Source of the DNA: Microvirga sp.
GTDB lineage: Bacteria; Pseudomonadota; Alphaproteobacteria; Rhizobiales; Beijerinckiaceae
DNA: 64,000 nt
Assembly: GCA_031181145.1 (NCBI GenBank)
Contig: JAPSLB010000018.1
Span: forward strand, 17,190 to 81,189
Reading direction: 5' to 3'
Shown: in pieces, positions 54,345 to 63,450 of the stretch
How positions within the stretch are numbered: position 1 is the stretch's first letter
Layout: the number at the start of each line of letters is the position of its first letter
The notes under the pieces: model-generated
Seen by the model: the letters and a program-made list of their open reading frames with translations, nothing else
What the model was told of the DNA's origin: nothing
Databases searched by the model: none
Position numbers and translations under genes: made by a program

Positions 54345-54694
54345 CTGTATCTCACCGGTATTGCAGGACGGGTCGGTAGAATTCTATGGAAATTCTTGAA
54401 TATGCTTTGGCCTGGCTTCGCAGCGGGACAGATAATCGCCTGCCCTGGTCATATTTACTTCAATACAAGGAGGGACGAGGGAGGCCGTGTCAACGCGCGA
54501 GATCGAAATTTGACAGTGTGAAAAAGACCTGGCGTCTGATGCCGACGCGAGGCGGCTGCAGACCCGGTCCCTGGGCCGGGGGAGACGACTCCGGGTCGCA
54601 GGGCCTGCCAATTTCATAAGGTGAAATACCGCGCCGCGTGGCCTTGACCGCCCTCCCCTTCGCCCCTAGCCTCTTTCAATAAAAGAGGGACGCC
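54345..54694. other. Divergent region between the otn operon and iclR
   Basis: 350 bp with no gene. It contains a symmetric element AGAATT-N7-AATTCT (54378-54396) near the minus-strand operon start, the IclR-type site and the iclR promoter (separate entry). Open frames here are short and overlap on both strands. Confidence 0.55.
54612..54672 (+). promoter_or_regulatory. IclR-type operator and promoter of iclR
   Basis: TTTCATAAGGTGAAA (54612-54626) is a TTTCA-N5-TGAAA palindrome like the one before the alcohol dehydrogenase. The promoter TTGACC (54644-54649), 17-bp spacer, TAGCCT (54667-54672) follows. Operator centre to -35 is 25 bp, against 23 bp at the other site. The iclR start codon lies 22 bp after the -10 box. 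Confidence 0.6.
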
Positions 54695-55555
54695 ATGCAG
54701 GTCGCAGCAGAGCAGAACAGCCGCGCTTCGGAACTTCGTAGCCGCGAATACGAGCCGGCAACGAAGAAATCTGGAAAAGAAGGCAGCGGCAAGAACATTC
54801 AATCTGTTGATCGGGCGCTTGCCATTATTGAGGTTCTATCTTTGAGCGATTCCCCTTTGATGCTCGGGGAGATCGCAACGCTTGCAGATATCAACCTCTC
54901 TACTTGTCATCACCTCGTGAAGACCTTGGTCAATCGCGGATATGTGATCTATGCGGGGCGAAGCAGAGGATATGCGCTGAGTTCCAAGCTGGAGGCTCTG
55001 TCTCAACGCTCGGCCCGGGAGTTCAATCTGGTCGAGTTCGTTCGCCCGAGCCTGCTGCAGCTGAACGCGGATCTGCGGGAGGCGGTGCAGATGGCAGTCC
55101 TCTGCGGTTCCACCTTGGTGACACAGATCCGGCTCGCCTCTCAAATTCCTCCCCACGTCGAGTCGAGCGACATGGCCAAGATCCATGCTGCTCATGCGGT
55201 TGCGACAGGCAAGGCCATTCTGGCGTGGCTGCCGGAGGCCGAGCTGACCCGAGTCGTGACGGATACCGGCCTCGCTGGCTTCACGGAGAGCACGATCACG
55301 TCGTTCCCTGCGCTGGTCGAGGAACTCCGGCTGGTGCGGCGGGCGGGGTTCGCCGTGTCCGATAGGGAATTTCACCCCGACCTCGTGGGTTATGGCGCCG
55401 CCATCCGCGACGCCTCGGGAGCCGTGATCGGAGCGATTGGCGTCTCCATTCCCAGTCGCCGCGCGACGGATACGTATCGGGGGTATATCGCCCGAGCCGT
55501 TACGAAGTGCGCGAAGGACCTATCCGGCAGAATGCCGGCAGGCTGCTTCGTGTAA
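54695..55555 (+). CDS. IclR-family transcriptional regulator
   Basis: 286 residues. A polar N-terminal tail of about 34 residues is followed by the IclR winged helix (about 35-95; IQSVDRALAIIEVLSLSDSPLMLGEIATLADINLSTCHHLVKTL) and the GAF-like effector domain (AVATGKAILAWLPEAEL, then FAVSDREFHPDLVGYGAAIRDASGAVIGAIGVSIPS). It sits between the otn operon (divergent) and gnd-zwf-fbp-tkt-pgl (same direction), and is the probable regulator of one or both. Effector is unknown; a sugar acid or its phosphate is likely. Confidence 0.9.
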   Translation: MQVAAEQNSRASELRSREYEPATKKSGKEGSGKNIQSVDRALAIIEVLSLSDSPLMLGEIATLADINLSTCHHLVKTLVNRGYVIYAGRSRGYALSSKLEALSQRSAREFNLVEFVRPSLLQLNADLREAVQMAVLCGSTLVTQIRLASQIPPHVESSDMAKIHAAHAVATGKAILAWLPEAELTRVVTDTGLAGFTESTITSFPALVEELRLVRRAGFAVSDREFHPDLVGYGAAIRDASGAVIGAIGVSIPSRRATDTYRGYIARAVTKCAKDLSGRMPAGCFV

Positions 55556-55944
55556 GGATCAGGCAAAGACCGCCTGTTCCGGAGATCGGCACCTGGAACT
55601 TTGCCCGTTGACGTGGCATCGGCTTTTCCCTTTGGCTCCACCGCATCGTTATTCGGCGGGCCGGGTCCCCTTCGCCGAAGGATGCTCCCGTGACGCGCGG
55701 GCCGTGCGCAGCGCCGCCCCGGACTTATGCCGCGACTGACAGAAATCCCCAAGCTGCCGAAGCCACGGGCAGCTGAGACCTTCGATGCGCTCAGCATTCG
55801 AGCGCTTTTTCGTGCTTCAAGCTCGGCTTTCACTTGGCTTCGGGTTCCGTTTTCACATCGTCGAAAAGTCTTTTACGTCGGCGACTTTTCGGTTCTGCTA
55901 TTCTAGCGTTGGAAACCGCCGCCGCACTTGATCAGGAGGAAACA
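55556..55944. other. Intergenic region upstream of gnd
   Basis: 389 bp without a supported gene. The 3' part is AT-richer and holds a cluster of symmetric TTTTC/GAAAA elements and a possible extended -10 promoter, given separately. Nothing recognisable lies in 55600-55830. Confidence 0.5.
55850..55904 (+). promoter_or_regulatory. Symmetric TTTTC/GAAAA cluster and promoter before gnd
   Basis: TTTTC (55850-55854) and GAAAA (55863-55867) flank 8 nt, and CGAAAAGTC (55862-55870) pairs perfectly with GACTTTTCG (55883-55891) over a 12-nt spacer. The first part reads TTTCACATCGTCGAAA, one base longer than the TTTCATATCGTGAAA site before the alcohol dehydrogenase. A TGCTATTCT extended -10 box is at 55896-55904. 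Possible regulator site of the pentose-phosphate operon. Confidence 0.45.
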
Positions 55945-57372
55945 ATGAGCTCAGAGAAGGCCGATGTCGGCGTGCTCGGGTTGGGCACCATGGGCGCAAT
56001 GCTTGCCTTGAACTTCGCCGAAAAAGGCTTCCACGTCGGGCTGTTCAACCGCACGGTGGAAAAAGCAACGAAGCTCCGAGGCGACAATCCGGAACTCGCC
56101 GGCCGGCTTCATCCCGAAGACTCGATTGAGGCGTTTGTCGCCGCGCTGCAATCGCCCCGCGTCATCGTCCTGATGGTCAATGCCGGCAGTGCCGTGGATG
56201 ACCAGCTCAATGTGCTGATGCCGCTGCTCGACAAGGGCGACATCGTCATCGATGCCGGGAACACCGACTTCAACGACACCGTCGCCCGGAGCCGGCGATG
56301 GGGAACATCAGGAATCCATTTCGTCGGCATGGGCGTTTCCGGAGGCGAGCTCGGTGCCCGGCACGGTCCGTCGATCATGGTCGGAGGCGACCGGGAGGTT
56401 TGGCAGCGGTTACGACCCCTCCTCGAACCCATCGCCGCGAAATACGAGGGAGATCCTTGCGTGGCCTGGCTTGGTCCCGACGGGGCCGGGCATTTCGTCA
56501 AGACGATCCACAACGGGATCGAATACGCCGACATGCAGATGATTGCCGAAATCTACGGAATCATGCGCGACGGCATGGGCCTCGGGCCCTCGGAAATGGC
56601 GAGCGCGTTCGCTGCTTGGAATACCCGGGGCCTGTCCTCGTATCTCATCGAGATCACGTCGGTCGTGCTGGCCGAGACCGATCCCAAGACGGGTGCACCG
56701 ATGGTCGACGTCATGGTCGATGAAGCGGGACAAAAGGGGACCGGGCGCTGGTCGGTCATCGAGGCCCAGAAGCTCGGCGTCGGCGCAACCACGATCGAGG
56801 CCGCAGTGTCCGCTCGCAGCATCTCGTCCCTTCGCGACGAGCGCATGGCAAGCGCGAGGATCTACGAGGAGGTCAGCCCCGCCTCAGCGAGCTTCGACAG
56901 GGGCGGCGCGGGACTGGCGGAACTCGAGGCGGCGCTCGAAACGGCCAAGATCATCGCCTATGCCCAAGGCTACGCGGTCATGGCGGCAGCCTCGAAGGAA
57001 TACCGATGGAATCTGCCTCTGGGCGAGATCGCCCGGATCTGGCGCGCGGGCTGCATCATCCGCTCCGTGTTCCTGCAGGACATCACGAAGGCTTACGAAA
57101 CCGGTGACGAGGTCGTGAACCTGCTGCAGCAGAGCTCGTTCTCCAGGCGCGTCAGCCATGGTCAGCAGGCCTTGCGGAACGTCGTGGCAAAAGCGGCCCT
57201 GGCGGGAATTCCGGTTCCTGCCCTATCGGCTGCCCTTGCCTATTTCGACGATTACCGGCGTCCTCGCGGCACGGCGAACCTCATTCAGGGTCAACGCGAC
57301 CTGTTTGGTGCGCACACGTTCCGTCGTCTCGACGAGGACGGTATCCACCATCATCAATGGCCTGCAGTCTAA
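55945..57372 (+). CDS. gnd: 6-phosphogluconate dehydrogenase, decarboxylating
   Basis: Converts 6-phosphogluconate to ribulose-5-phosphate with NADP reduction. 475 residues, the long dimeric form. VLGLGTMGAMLALNFAEKGF (about 10-29) binds the cofactor, AGHFVKTIHNGIEYADMQ carries the catalytic Lys186 and the IHNGIEY signature, and FDDYRRPRGTANLIQGQRD with FGAHTFRR closes the substrate pocket from the C-terminus. ATG 55945 follows AGGAGGAAA. First gene of a five-gene operon; zwf starts 18 bp downstream. Confidence 0.94.
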   Translation: MSSEKADVGVLGLGTMGAMLALNFAEKGFHVGLFNRTVEKATKLRGDNPELAGRLHPEDSIEAFVAALQSPRVIVLMVNAGSAVDDQLNVLMPLLDKGDIVIDAGNTDFNDTVARSRRWGTSGIHFVGMGVSGGELGARHGPSIMVGGDREVWQRLRPLLEPIAAKYEGDPCVAWLGPDGAGHFVKTIHNGIEYADMQMIAEIYGIMRDGMGLGPSEMASAFAAWNTRGLSSYLIEITSVVLAETDPKTGAPMVDVMVDEAGQKGTGRWSVIEAQKLGVGATTIEAAVSARSISSLRDERMASARIYEEVSPASASFDRGGAGLAELEAALETAKIIAYAQGYAVMAAASKEYRWNLPLGEIARIWRAGCIIRSVFLQDITKAYETGDEVVNLLQQSSFSRRVSHGQQALRNVVAKAALAGIPVPALSAALAYFDDYRRPRGTANLIQGQRDLFGAHTFRRLDEDGIHHHQWPAV

Positions 57373-57390
57373 GAACAGAGGCGGTGGACA

Positions 57391-58869
57391 ATGATCGGCC
57401 AGATCTCAAAAGTGGAGCTTTTCGACTGCGTCATCTTCGGTGGTGGAGGTGACTTGGCCGAACGCAAGCTCCTGCCGGCCCTCTATTATCGTGATCGCGA
57501 CGGACAGCTTCCCGCCGGCTCGCGCATCGTAGGGGTCTCCCGCACCCAGCGCTCGGACGATGACTATCGGGGCTTCGCCCGGAAGGCCATCGAGCTCCAT
57601 GTCGACGCTTCGGATGTCGAGCAGGAAGCGCTCGCGCGCTTTCTTTCCCGCCTGCATTATCGCAGCGTCGATGCCCTCGGAAATAGCGGCTGGGACGAAC
57701 TGAAGGCCCTGCTGGACGATCGCCCTGAAGACCGTGTGCGGGCCTTTTATCTGGCGGTCGGGCCCACGATCTTCGGTCCGCTCGCCGCCAAGCTGAAGGC
57801 CGAAGGCCTCGTTCATGACAAGACCCGACTGGTCATCGAGAAGCCCGTCGGCCGCGATCTGCAGTCAGCTCAGGAGCTCAACGCGGACATCGCCAGGCAT
57901 TTCCGCGAAGATCAGGTGTTCCGCATCGATCACTATCTCGGCAAGGAAACGGTTCAGAACCTCATGGCTCTGCGCTTCGCCAACGTGCTCTACGAGCCTG
58001 TCTGGAACCACTCCTTCGTCGACCACGTGCAGATTACGGTCGCCGAGAGCGTCGGACTGGAGGGCCGCGCCGGCTATTACGACAAGGCCGGCGCCTTGCG
58101 CGACATGGTGCAGAACCATCTGTTGCAGTTGCTGGCTCTCGTGGCGCTGGAACCCCCTTCCACGCTCAAAGCCGATGCCATTCGCGACGAGAAGCTGAAA
58201 GTCCTGCGCGCTCTCAAGCCGATCGACGCGCGCAACGCCTACCAGGTGACCGTTCGCGGCCAGTATCAGGCAGGGGCCAGCGAGAACGGAGCGGTCAAAG
58301 GCTACCTCGATGATCTCGGCGAGCGTTCCAGCGACACCGAAACCTTCGTGGCGATCAAGGCGGAGATCAACAACTGGCGCTGGGCGGGCGTGCCGTTCTA
58401 CCTGCGCACGGGCAAGCGTCTCCCGCGCCGGGCATCGGAAATCGTCGTGACCTTCAGGCCCGTCCCGTTCCTGATCTTCGGCGAAACCGCGGGACCGGTT
58501 TCACAGAACCGTCTGGTCCTGCGCCTGCAGCCGGGCGAAGGCGTCAAACAATGGCTCATGATCAAGAACCCGGGCTCAGGCGGCATGCGCCTGCGCCAGG
58601 TCGCCCTTGATATGACATTCGCGGAGGCGTTCAACATCCGTCAGCCGGATGCATACGAGCGCCTGTTGATGGACGTCATCCGCGGAGATCAGGCCTTGTT
58701 CATGCGCCGTGACGAGGTCGAGGCGGCTTGGGAATGGGTCGATCCCATCCTCCAGGCCTGGAGAGACATCGAGCAGAAGCCCCAGGGCTACGCATCCGGG
58801 ACATGGGGGCCTTCGGGAGCCATTGCCTTGATCGAGCGCGATGGCCGCACATGGCACGAGCCAGAATAG
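57391..58869 (+). CDS. zwf: Glucose-6-phosphate 1-dehydrogenase
   Basis: First enzyme of the oxidative pentose-phosphate and Entner-Doudoroff routes. 492 residues. The cofactor loop is FGGGGDLAERKLLPALY (about 16-32), where GASGDL is the usual form; the active-site signature is RIDHYLGKETVQN (about 178-190), with IEKPVGRDL before it. Starts at ATG 57391, 18 bp after gnd. Gene order gnd-zwf-fbp-tkt-pgl is operonic, with the gaps all under 45 bp. Confidence 0.95.
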   Translation: MIGQISKVELFDCVIFGGGGDLAERKLLPALYYRDRDGQLPAGSRIVGVSRTQRSDDDYRGFARKAIELHVDASDVEQEALARFLSRLHYRSVDALGNSGWDELKALLDDRPEDRVRAFYLAVGPTIFGPLAAKLKAEGLVHDKTRLVIEKPVGRDLQSAQELNADIARHFREDQVFRIDHYLGKETVQNLMALRFANVLYEPVWNHSFVDHVQITVAESVGLEGRAGYYDKAGALRDMVQNHLLQLLALVALEPPSTLKADAIRDEKLKVLRALKPIDARNAYQVTVRGQYQAGASENGAVKGYLDDLGERSSDTETFVAIKAEINNWRWAGVPFYLRTGKRLPRRASEIVVTFRPVPFLIFGETAGPVSQNRLVLRLQPGEGVKQWLMIKNPGSGGMRLRQVALDMTFAEAFNIRQPDAYERLLMDVIRGDQALFMRRDEVEAAWEWVDPILQAWRDIEQKPQGYASGTWGPSGAIALIERDGRTWHEPE

Positions 58870-58911
58870 CCTTGCAAGCCAGGATCATCGAAGCGCCTGG
58901 AGCGAAACGAC

Positions 58912-59925
58912 ATGGACACCCGTTCTATGATGCCATTGTTTCTTGAAGACTTTCTTGCGAGGTCCACGGCCAAGCATGAACGGCTGCAGCCGGTCGCGAA
59001 GACCATCGCGGAAATGGCCAAGGCCGCGGCCGTGGTACAGACGGCAATAGCCTCGGCGCGGATTCCGCAGTACGTCACGGCACACCGGGATCAGGCGAAC
59101 GCGACCGGAGACACGCAAAAGGCACTCGATGTGTTCGCCGACGAGACCTTTCTCGCCGCGGCGAAGGCATCGCCTGTCTTCTGCTACGGTTCGGAGGAGC
59201 AGGAAGCGCCCGTCGTTCTTGGGAAAGGTTCGCTCGCGCTGGCCATCGATCCGCTCGACGGATCGTCAAACATTGAGACGAATATCTCCGTCGGGACGAT
59301 CTTCTCCCTGTTGCCGGCCCTGGAGGAGCATCGGGGCGACCCGGTGCGGATGTACTGCCAGCCAGGAACGAGACAGCTGGCCGCCGGCATCTTCATCTAC
59401 GGGCCGCAATTGTTGCTGGTGATGACCCTCGGCTTCGGAACGAAGACCTTCATCTATTCGCAGGAAAGATCCGGTTTCGTTTTGCTGCGGACGAGCGCGA
59501 GCGTCCCGGCGGATGCCGCGGAATACTCGATCAACGCCTCAAACAGGCGTCATTGGCCCGTCCCTGTGCGGCGCTATATCGAAGACGCCGAGGCCGGCAG
59601 GGACGGCCCCCGCCGTCGCAATTTCGGGATGCGCTATGTCGGATCCCTGGTCGCTGAAACCTACCGTATTCTCCAGCGCGGAGGCGTATTCCTTTATCCG
59701 TCGGACCAGCGCGACGGCTACGCGAGCGGACGCCTGCGCCAGGTTTACGAAGCAAACCCCATCGCCTTCTGCATCGAACAGGCGGGCGGGGCCGCGACGA
59801 ACGGAACAACCCGCATCCTCGATCTCGTTCCGGAGACCCTGCATGCCAAGACGCCGCTCGTCTTCGGCTCGAAAGGCGAAGTCGAAACCTTTGCCGGATA
59901 CATCGGCAACCAGGACTTTAACTAA
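58912..59925 (+). CDS. fbp: Class I fructose-1,6-bisphosphatase
   Basis: 337-residue Mg-dependent phosphatase giving fructose-6-phosphate. The metal-binding motif [13 protein letters not shown] (about 112-124) is intact, as is [11 protein letters not shown] before it (Glu ligands). The late segment [24 protein letters not shown] provides substrate contacts. It is 42 bp after zwf and 35 bp before tkt. A phosphatase beside zwf and tkt is typical of carbon cycles that run FBP back to hexose-phosphate. CbbF-type enzymes of the Calvin cycle are similar, but no phosphoribulokinase or Rubisco is present here. Confidence 0.92.
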   Translation: MDTRSMMPLFLEDFLARSTAKHERLQPVAKTIAEMAKAAAVVQTAIASARIPQYVTAHRDQANATGDTQKALDVFADETFLAAAKASPVFCYGSEEQEAPVVLGKGSLALAIDPLDGSSNIETNISVGTIFSLLPALEEHRGDPVRMYCQPGTRQLAAGIFIYGPQLLLVMTLGFGTKTFIYSQERSGFVLLRTSASVPADAAEYSINASNRRHWPVPVRRYIEDAEAGRDGPRRRNFGMRYVGSLVAETYRILQRGGVFLYPSDQRDGYASGRLRQVYEANPIAFCIEQAGGAATNGTTRILDLVPETLHAKTPLVFGSKGEVETFAGYIGNQDFN

Positions 59926-59960
59926 TCGCGCTTGAGCACAGATTTCATTGGGAGAAAGCC

Positions 59961-61994
59961 ATGTTGGACCAGGTTTTGAGGATGCCGCCGAACCACAGCA
60001 CATGCGCGATGGCGAATGCCATCCGGTTTCTGGCGATCGATGCCGTGCAACAGGCGAACTCGGGGCACCCCGGGATGCCGATGGGCATGGCCGATGTCGC
60101 GACCGTGTTGTTCCGCGATTTCATCAACATCGACCCGACCAAGCCCGATTGGCCTGACCGGGATCGGTTTGTCCTCTCGAACGGACACGGTTCGATGCTG
60201 CTCTATGCATTGCACTACCTTGTCGGCTATCCCGACATGACGGTCGAGCAGTTGCGCTCATTCAGGCAGCTGGGATCCAAGACCGCGGGTCATCCGGAGT
60301 ATGGACATGCCCTTGGCATCGAGACGACAACGGGTCCGCTCGGGCAGGGTATCGCGACCGCTGTCGGAATGGCCCTCGCGGAGCGTATGCTGAATTCCCG
60401 CTTCGGTGACGATCTCGTCAATCATCATACCTATGTTTTCTGCGGCGACGGGTGCCTCATGGAGGGCATCAGTCAGGAGGCGATCGATCTTGCGGGTCAT
60501 CTGAGGCTTTCGAAGCTGATCGTGCTCTTCGACGACAACGGGATCTCGATCGACGGATCGACGGATCTTTCCACATCGACCGATCAGGTGAGGCGTTTCG
60601 AGGCTTCCGGCTGGAATACCGATCGCGTCGACGGGCACGATCAGGCCGCCATTCATGCGGCGATCATGCGTGCGCGCTTCTCGGACAAGCCGACCATGAT
60701 CGCGTGCAGGACGATCATCGGCTACGGCTCTCCCAAGCTGGCAGGCTCGGAAAAGAGCCACGGTGCGCCGCTTGGGTCTGACGAGATTGCTGCCACGCGC
60801 GCGCGGCTCGGATGGGATTCCGAACCGTTCGTCGTCCCTCAGACCGTTCTGAAGGAATGGCAGGTGGTTGCAAAGCGCGGGGCCGAGGCCCGCCGCCAAT
60901 GGGACGCGAGGCACGCCCAATCGCCGAAGCGCGAGGAATTCGACTCGAGGCTCGCAGGAGAATTGGGCGACGACTTCTCGATTCTCATGGCGAATTTCCG
61001 GCGGCAGTTGGCTTCAGATGCTCCGAAGCTCGCGACCCGGAAGTCGTCCGAAGCGGCGCTCGGCGTGATCAACGATTTCACCGATCTGACCGTCGGCGGA
61101 TCGGCCGATCTGACACACTCTGTCTTTACCCTCACCAAGGGAATGGGCGATGTTCAGGCCGGCGCGTATGAGGGCCGCTACATCCGTTACGGCATCCGCG
61201 AGCACGCGATGGGCGCGGTCATGAACGGCCTGTCCCTGCACGGCGGCTTCATCCCCTATGGGGGCACGTTCCTGGTTTTCTCGGATTACATGCGCAGCAG
61301 CATCCGCCTCTCGGCTCTCATGGGCGTGCGGGTCGTCTATGTCCTGACCCACGACTCGATCGGGCTCGGCGAGGATGGCCCGACCCATCAGCCCATCGAA
61401 CATCTGACCATGCTGCGGGCGACACCCAATCTTCTGGTTTTCCGTCCGGCGGATGCCGTCGAGACGGCCGAAGCATGGGAAATTGCCCTGACGGCGAACC
61501 GACCGTCGGTCCTTTCCCTCTCGCGCCAGAACCTGCCCACGCTCCGGTCCGGGGACGTCGAGGAGAATCGATCGCGCCGAGGCGGATACATCCTGCGCGA
61601 CGTGCCCGGCCGGCGCGATATGACGCTTCTGGCGGCGGGCTCCGAGGTCGAAATCGCCGTGCACGCGGCCGACATCCTGCTGAGGCAGGGAATTTCCGCT
61701 GTCGTCGTCTCGGTGCCCAGCCACGAACTGTTCCTGGAACAGGACTCAGCCTACCGCGCCGAGGTTCTCGGCGAGGGGCCGAGAATCGCCATCGAGGCCG
61801 GGGGCGGCATGTCGTGGGATCGCCTTCTGGGCGCGGAGGGCCGTTTCATCGGCATGACCTCCTTTGGCGCATCCGGGCCCGCAGCCCAACTCTATGCTCA
61901 CTTCGGCATCACGGCCGAAAGGATCGCGGCCGCGGCACACGAGATGCTCGGGCATTCCGGGCGCGGCCTTTTCGAGCCGGAGGCGCTGTCGTGA
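59961..61994 (+). CDS. tkt: Transketolase
   Basis: 677-residue thiamine-diphosphate enzyme transferring two-carbon ketol units. The TPP motif starts at [20 protein letters not shown] (about 162) and ends with DDNGISIDG. The N-terminal [19 protein letters not shown] and the central [26 protein letters not shown] and [16 protein letters not shown] are standard. Length fits the family. ATG 59961 follows GGGAGAAAG. Its stop overlaps the pgl GTG. Confidence 0.95.
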   Translation: MLDQVLRMPPNHSTCAMANAIRFLAIDAVQQANSGHPGMPMGMADVATVLFRDFINIDPTKPDWPDRDRFVLSNGHGSMLLYALHYLVGYPDMTVEQLRSFRQLGSKTAGHPEYGHALGIETTTGPLGQGIATAVGMALAERMLNSRFGDDLVNHHTYVFCGDGCLMEGISQEAIDLAGHLRLSKLIVLFDDNGISIDGSTDLSTSTDQVRRFEASGWNTDRVDGHDQAAIHAAIMRARFSDKPTMIACRTIIGYGSPKLAGSEKSHGAPLGSDEIAATRARLGWDSEPFVVPQTVLKEWQVVAKRGAEARRQWDARHAQSPKREEFDSRLAGELGDDFSILMANFRRQLASDAPKLATRKSSEAALGVINDFTDLTVGGSADLTHSVFTLTKGMGDVQAGAYEGRYIRYGIREHAMGAVMNGLSLHGGFIPYGGTFLVFSDYMRSSIRLSALMGVRVVYVLTHDSIGLGEDGPTHQPIEHLTMLRATPNLLVFRPADAVETAEAWEIALTANRPSVLSLSRQNLPTLRSGDVEENRSRRGGYILRDVPGRRDMTLLAAGSEVEIAVHAADILLRQGISAVVVSVPSHELFLEQDSAYRAEVLGEGPRIAIEAGGGMSWDRLLGAEGRFIGMTSFGASGPAAQLYAHFGITAERIAAAAHEMLGHSGRGLFEPEALS

Positions 61995-62677
61995 GCGCCA
62001 TGCCCTTCACGCTGGTCGGAGAAGCTACCCTGACGCAGGTGTCGGGGCTGCTGGCGGCCGATCTCGCCGAGGTCCTCCGTCATGCGGTGAGCGAGCGCGG
62101 GCGCGCTTTCATCGCCGTCCCGGGCGGTACGACGCCGAGGGAATTCCTCGTCTCCCTCGGTCGATACGACCTTCCCTGGTCACGGATCACGGTCATGCCG
62201 ACGGACGAGCGCGATGTCGCTCCGGACGACATGCGCTCCAATGAACGCATGATCCGGGAATGCCTCCCCTTGGCCTCCGATGGCTTCATCCCTCTTCGCG
62301 CCGATGGGCGGCCGCTCGAGGATGCCGCTGAGGAGCTTGGAAACCGGGTGGCTCCCCTGCTCCCGCTCGATGCCGTGGTCGTCGGGATGGGGGCGGACAC
62401 GCACATTGCGTCCCTCTTCCCGGGCGATCCGAGGCTCGGATCGCCCGAAAGGGGGGCGCTGCCGCCGATCGTTCCGTCCTATCCGGCGGGGCTGGAGCCG
62501 CGGCTGTCCCTCGCTCCCTCCCCCCTGGCAACCGCCCGGTGGAGGGCGCTCCTGATCGCCGGCGAGCAGAAGCGCTCGGCGTTGATGGCCTCCCTGGAGG
62601 CCAAGGAACCTGTGGCCCATCCCGTCTGTCTCCTCTTCGAGGGAGGCGCTTCGCCGCGCGTCTATTGGGCCGAATGA
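61991..62677 (+). CDS. pgl: 6-phosphogluconolactonase
   Basis: 228-residue Pgl/DevB-family lactonase hydrolysing 6-phosphogluconolactone. [18 protein letters not shown] and the phosphate-binding [19 protein letters not shown] are followed by [17 protein letters not shown] with the catalytic-site His. It is slightly short of the usual 230-250 residues. Starts with GTG at 61991 inside the tkt stop (GTGA). Last gene of the operon; a terminator follows at once. Confidence 0.92.
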   Translation: MSAMPFTLVGEATLTQVSGLLAADLAEVLRHAVSERGRAFIAVPGGTTPREFLVSLGRYDLPWSRITVMPTDERDVAPDDMRSNERMIRECLPLASDGFIPLRADGRPLEDAAEELGNRVAPLLPLDAVVVGMGADTHIASLFPGDPRLGSPERGALPPIVPSYPAGLEPRLSLAPSPLATARWRALLIAGEQKRSALMASLEAKEPVAHPVCLLFEGGASPRVYWAE

Positions 62678-62698
62678 GGGAGGCCGGTCAGGCCTCCC
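62678..62698 (+). terminator. Terminator of the gnd-pgl operon
   Basis: Perfect 8-bp arms GGGAGGCC (62678-62685) and GGCCTCCC (62691-62698) with loop GGTCA, beginning right after the pgl stop codon. Confidence 0.7.
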
Positions 62699-62724
62699 GT
62701 CGCTCCCGGCCCCTGGAGCCGGTC

Positions 62725-62752
62725 CCGCATCCTCCGGATCCGGAGGATGCGG
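62725..62752. repeat. 28-bp perfect palindrome after pgl
   Basis: CCGCATCCTCCGGA is followed at once by its reverse complement (62725-62752), with no spacer. It could form a backup terminator stem or be a protein-binding or dispersed repeat element. It is 27 bp after the pgl terminator. Confidence 0.65.
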
Positions 62753-62974
62753 TCCAAGAGTGGTGTTATCGCAGCGAAATGGAGGAGCGTTGCGCGCCGC
62801 CGGGAATGAAGCCTGAGAACGGCCAAGGATAAAGGCCCGGCCTTGAACCCGCCCCGCCCCATCCCCATTTTTCAGGAACCGGGGTCCGGGCCCCCCTGGC
62901 AGTCGCCCAGGCTGCGATGTCGGACTCTCTCACCTGAGGAGAGCTAGAGGCTCCTCCGCATCTGGGAGACGACT

Positions 62975-63382
62975 GTGACGTCTTACTCTTACGCATCTTC
63001 CCTCGCCGACACCTCCTTTCGCGCCAGCGGGACACGGGCGAGGCTCGATAACCTCGCCCGCTTTCTCGACAGCGCGGTGCGCGTGCCGGGGACCAACATC
63101 CGCTTCGGCGCCGACGCGCTCCTGAACCTGGTCCCGGGCGTCGGCACATTGGCCTCGAAAGGCATGTCGGCTTACCTGATCTGGGAAGCGCACCGCCTCG
63201 GGGCACCGGTTCCGATGCTCCTGCGCATGGTCCGGAACGTCGGCATCGACTTCGTCATCGGTGCGATTCCCGTGGCCGGCTGGGTCGGCGACGTGTTCTA
63301 CCGCTCGAACCTGCGCAACATGGATCTTCTTCGCAAGCACCTGGACGAGGCGCATCCGGTGTCGGGCCGCTTCCGGCGCTGA
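62975..63382 (+). CDS. DUF4112 domain protein
   Basis: 135-residue protein with the DUF4112 pattern: LARFLDSAVRVPGTNIRFGADALLNLVPGVGTLASKGMSAYLI, then VRNVGIDFVIGAIPVAGWVGDVFYRSNLRNMDLLRKHLD. Two hydrophobic stretches (about 45-70 and 88-108) suggest a small membrane protein. The start is GTG at 62975 preceded by CTGGGAG. Function unknown. It stands alone between the pentose-phosphate operon and ftsH. Confidence 0.8.
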   Translation: MTSYSYASSLADTSFRASGTRARLDNLARFLDSAVRVPGTNIRFGADALLNLVPGVGTLASKGMSAYLIWEAHRLGAPVPMLLRMVRNVGIDFVIGAIPVAGWVGDVFYRSNLRNMDLLRKHLDEAHPVSGRFRR

Positions 63383-63450
63383 GGACACTCGCCACGCGAA
63401 CCATGTCCGGCGACCTCCTCCCGTCCTAAGTGTCGTTCAGAAAGTCGAAA

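Noticed and set aside
55945..62677. Calvin-cycle (cbb) operon because of fbp and tkt
   Set aside because: No Rubisco, phosphoribulokinase or cbbR; zwf, gnd and pgl show a pentose-phosphate set instead.
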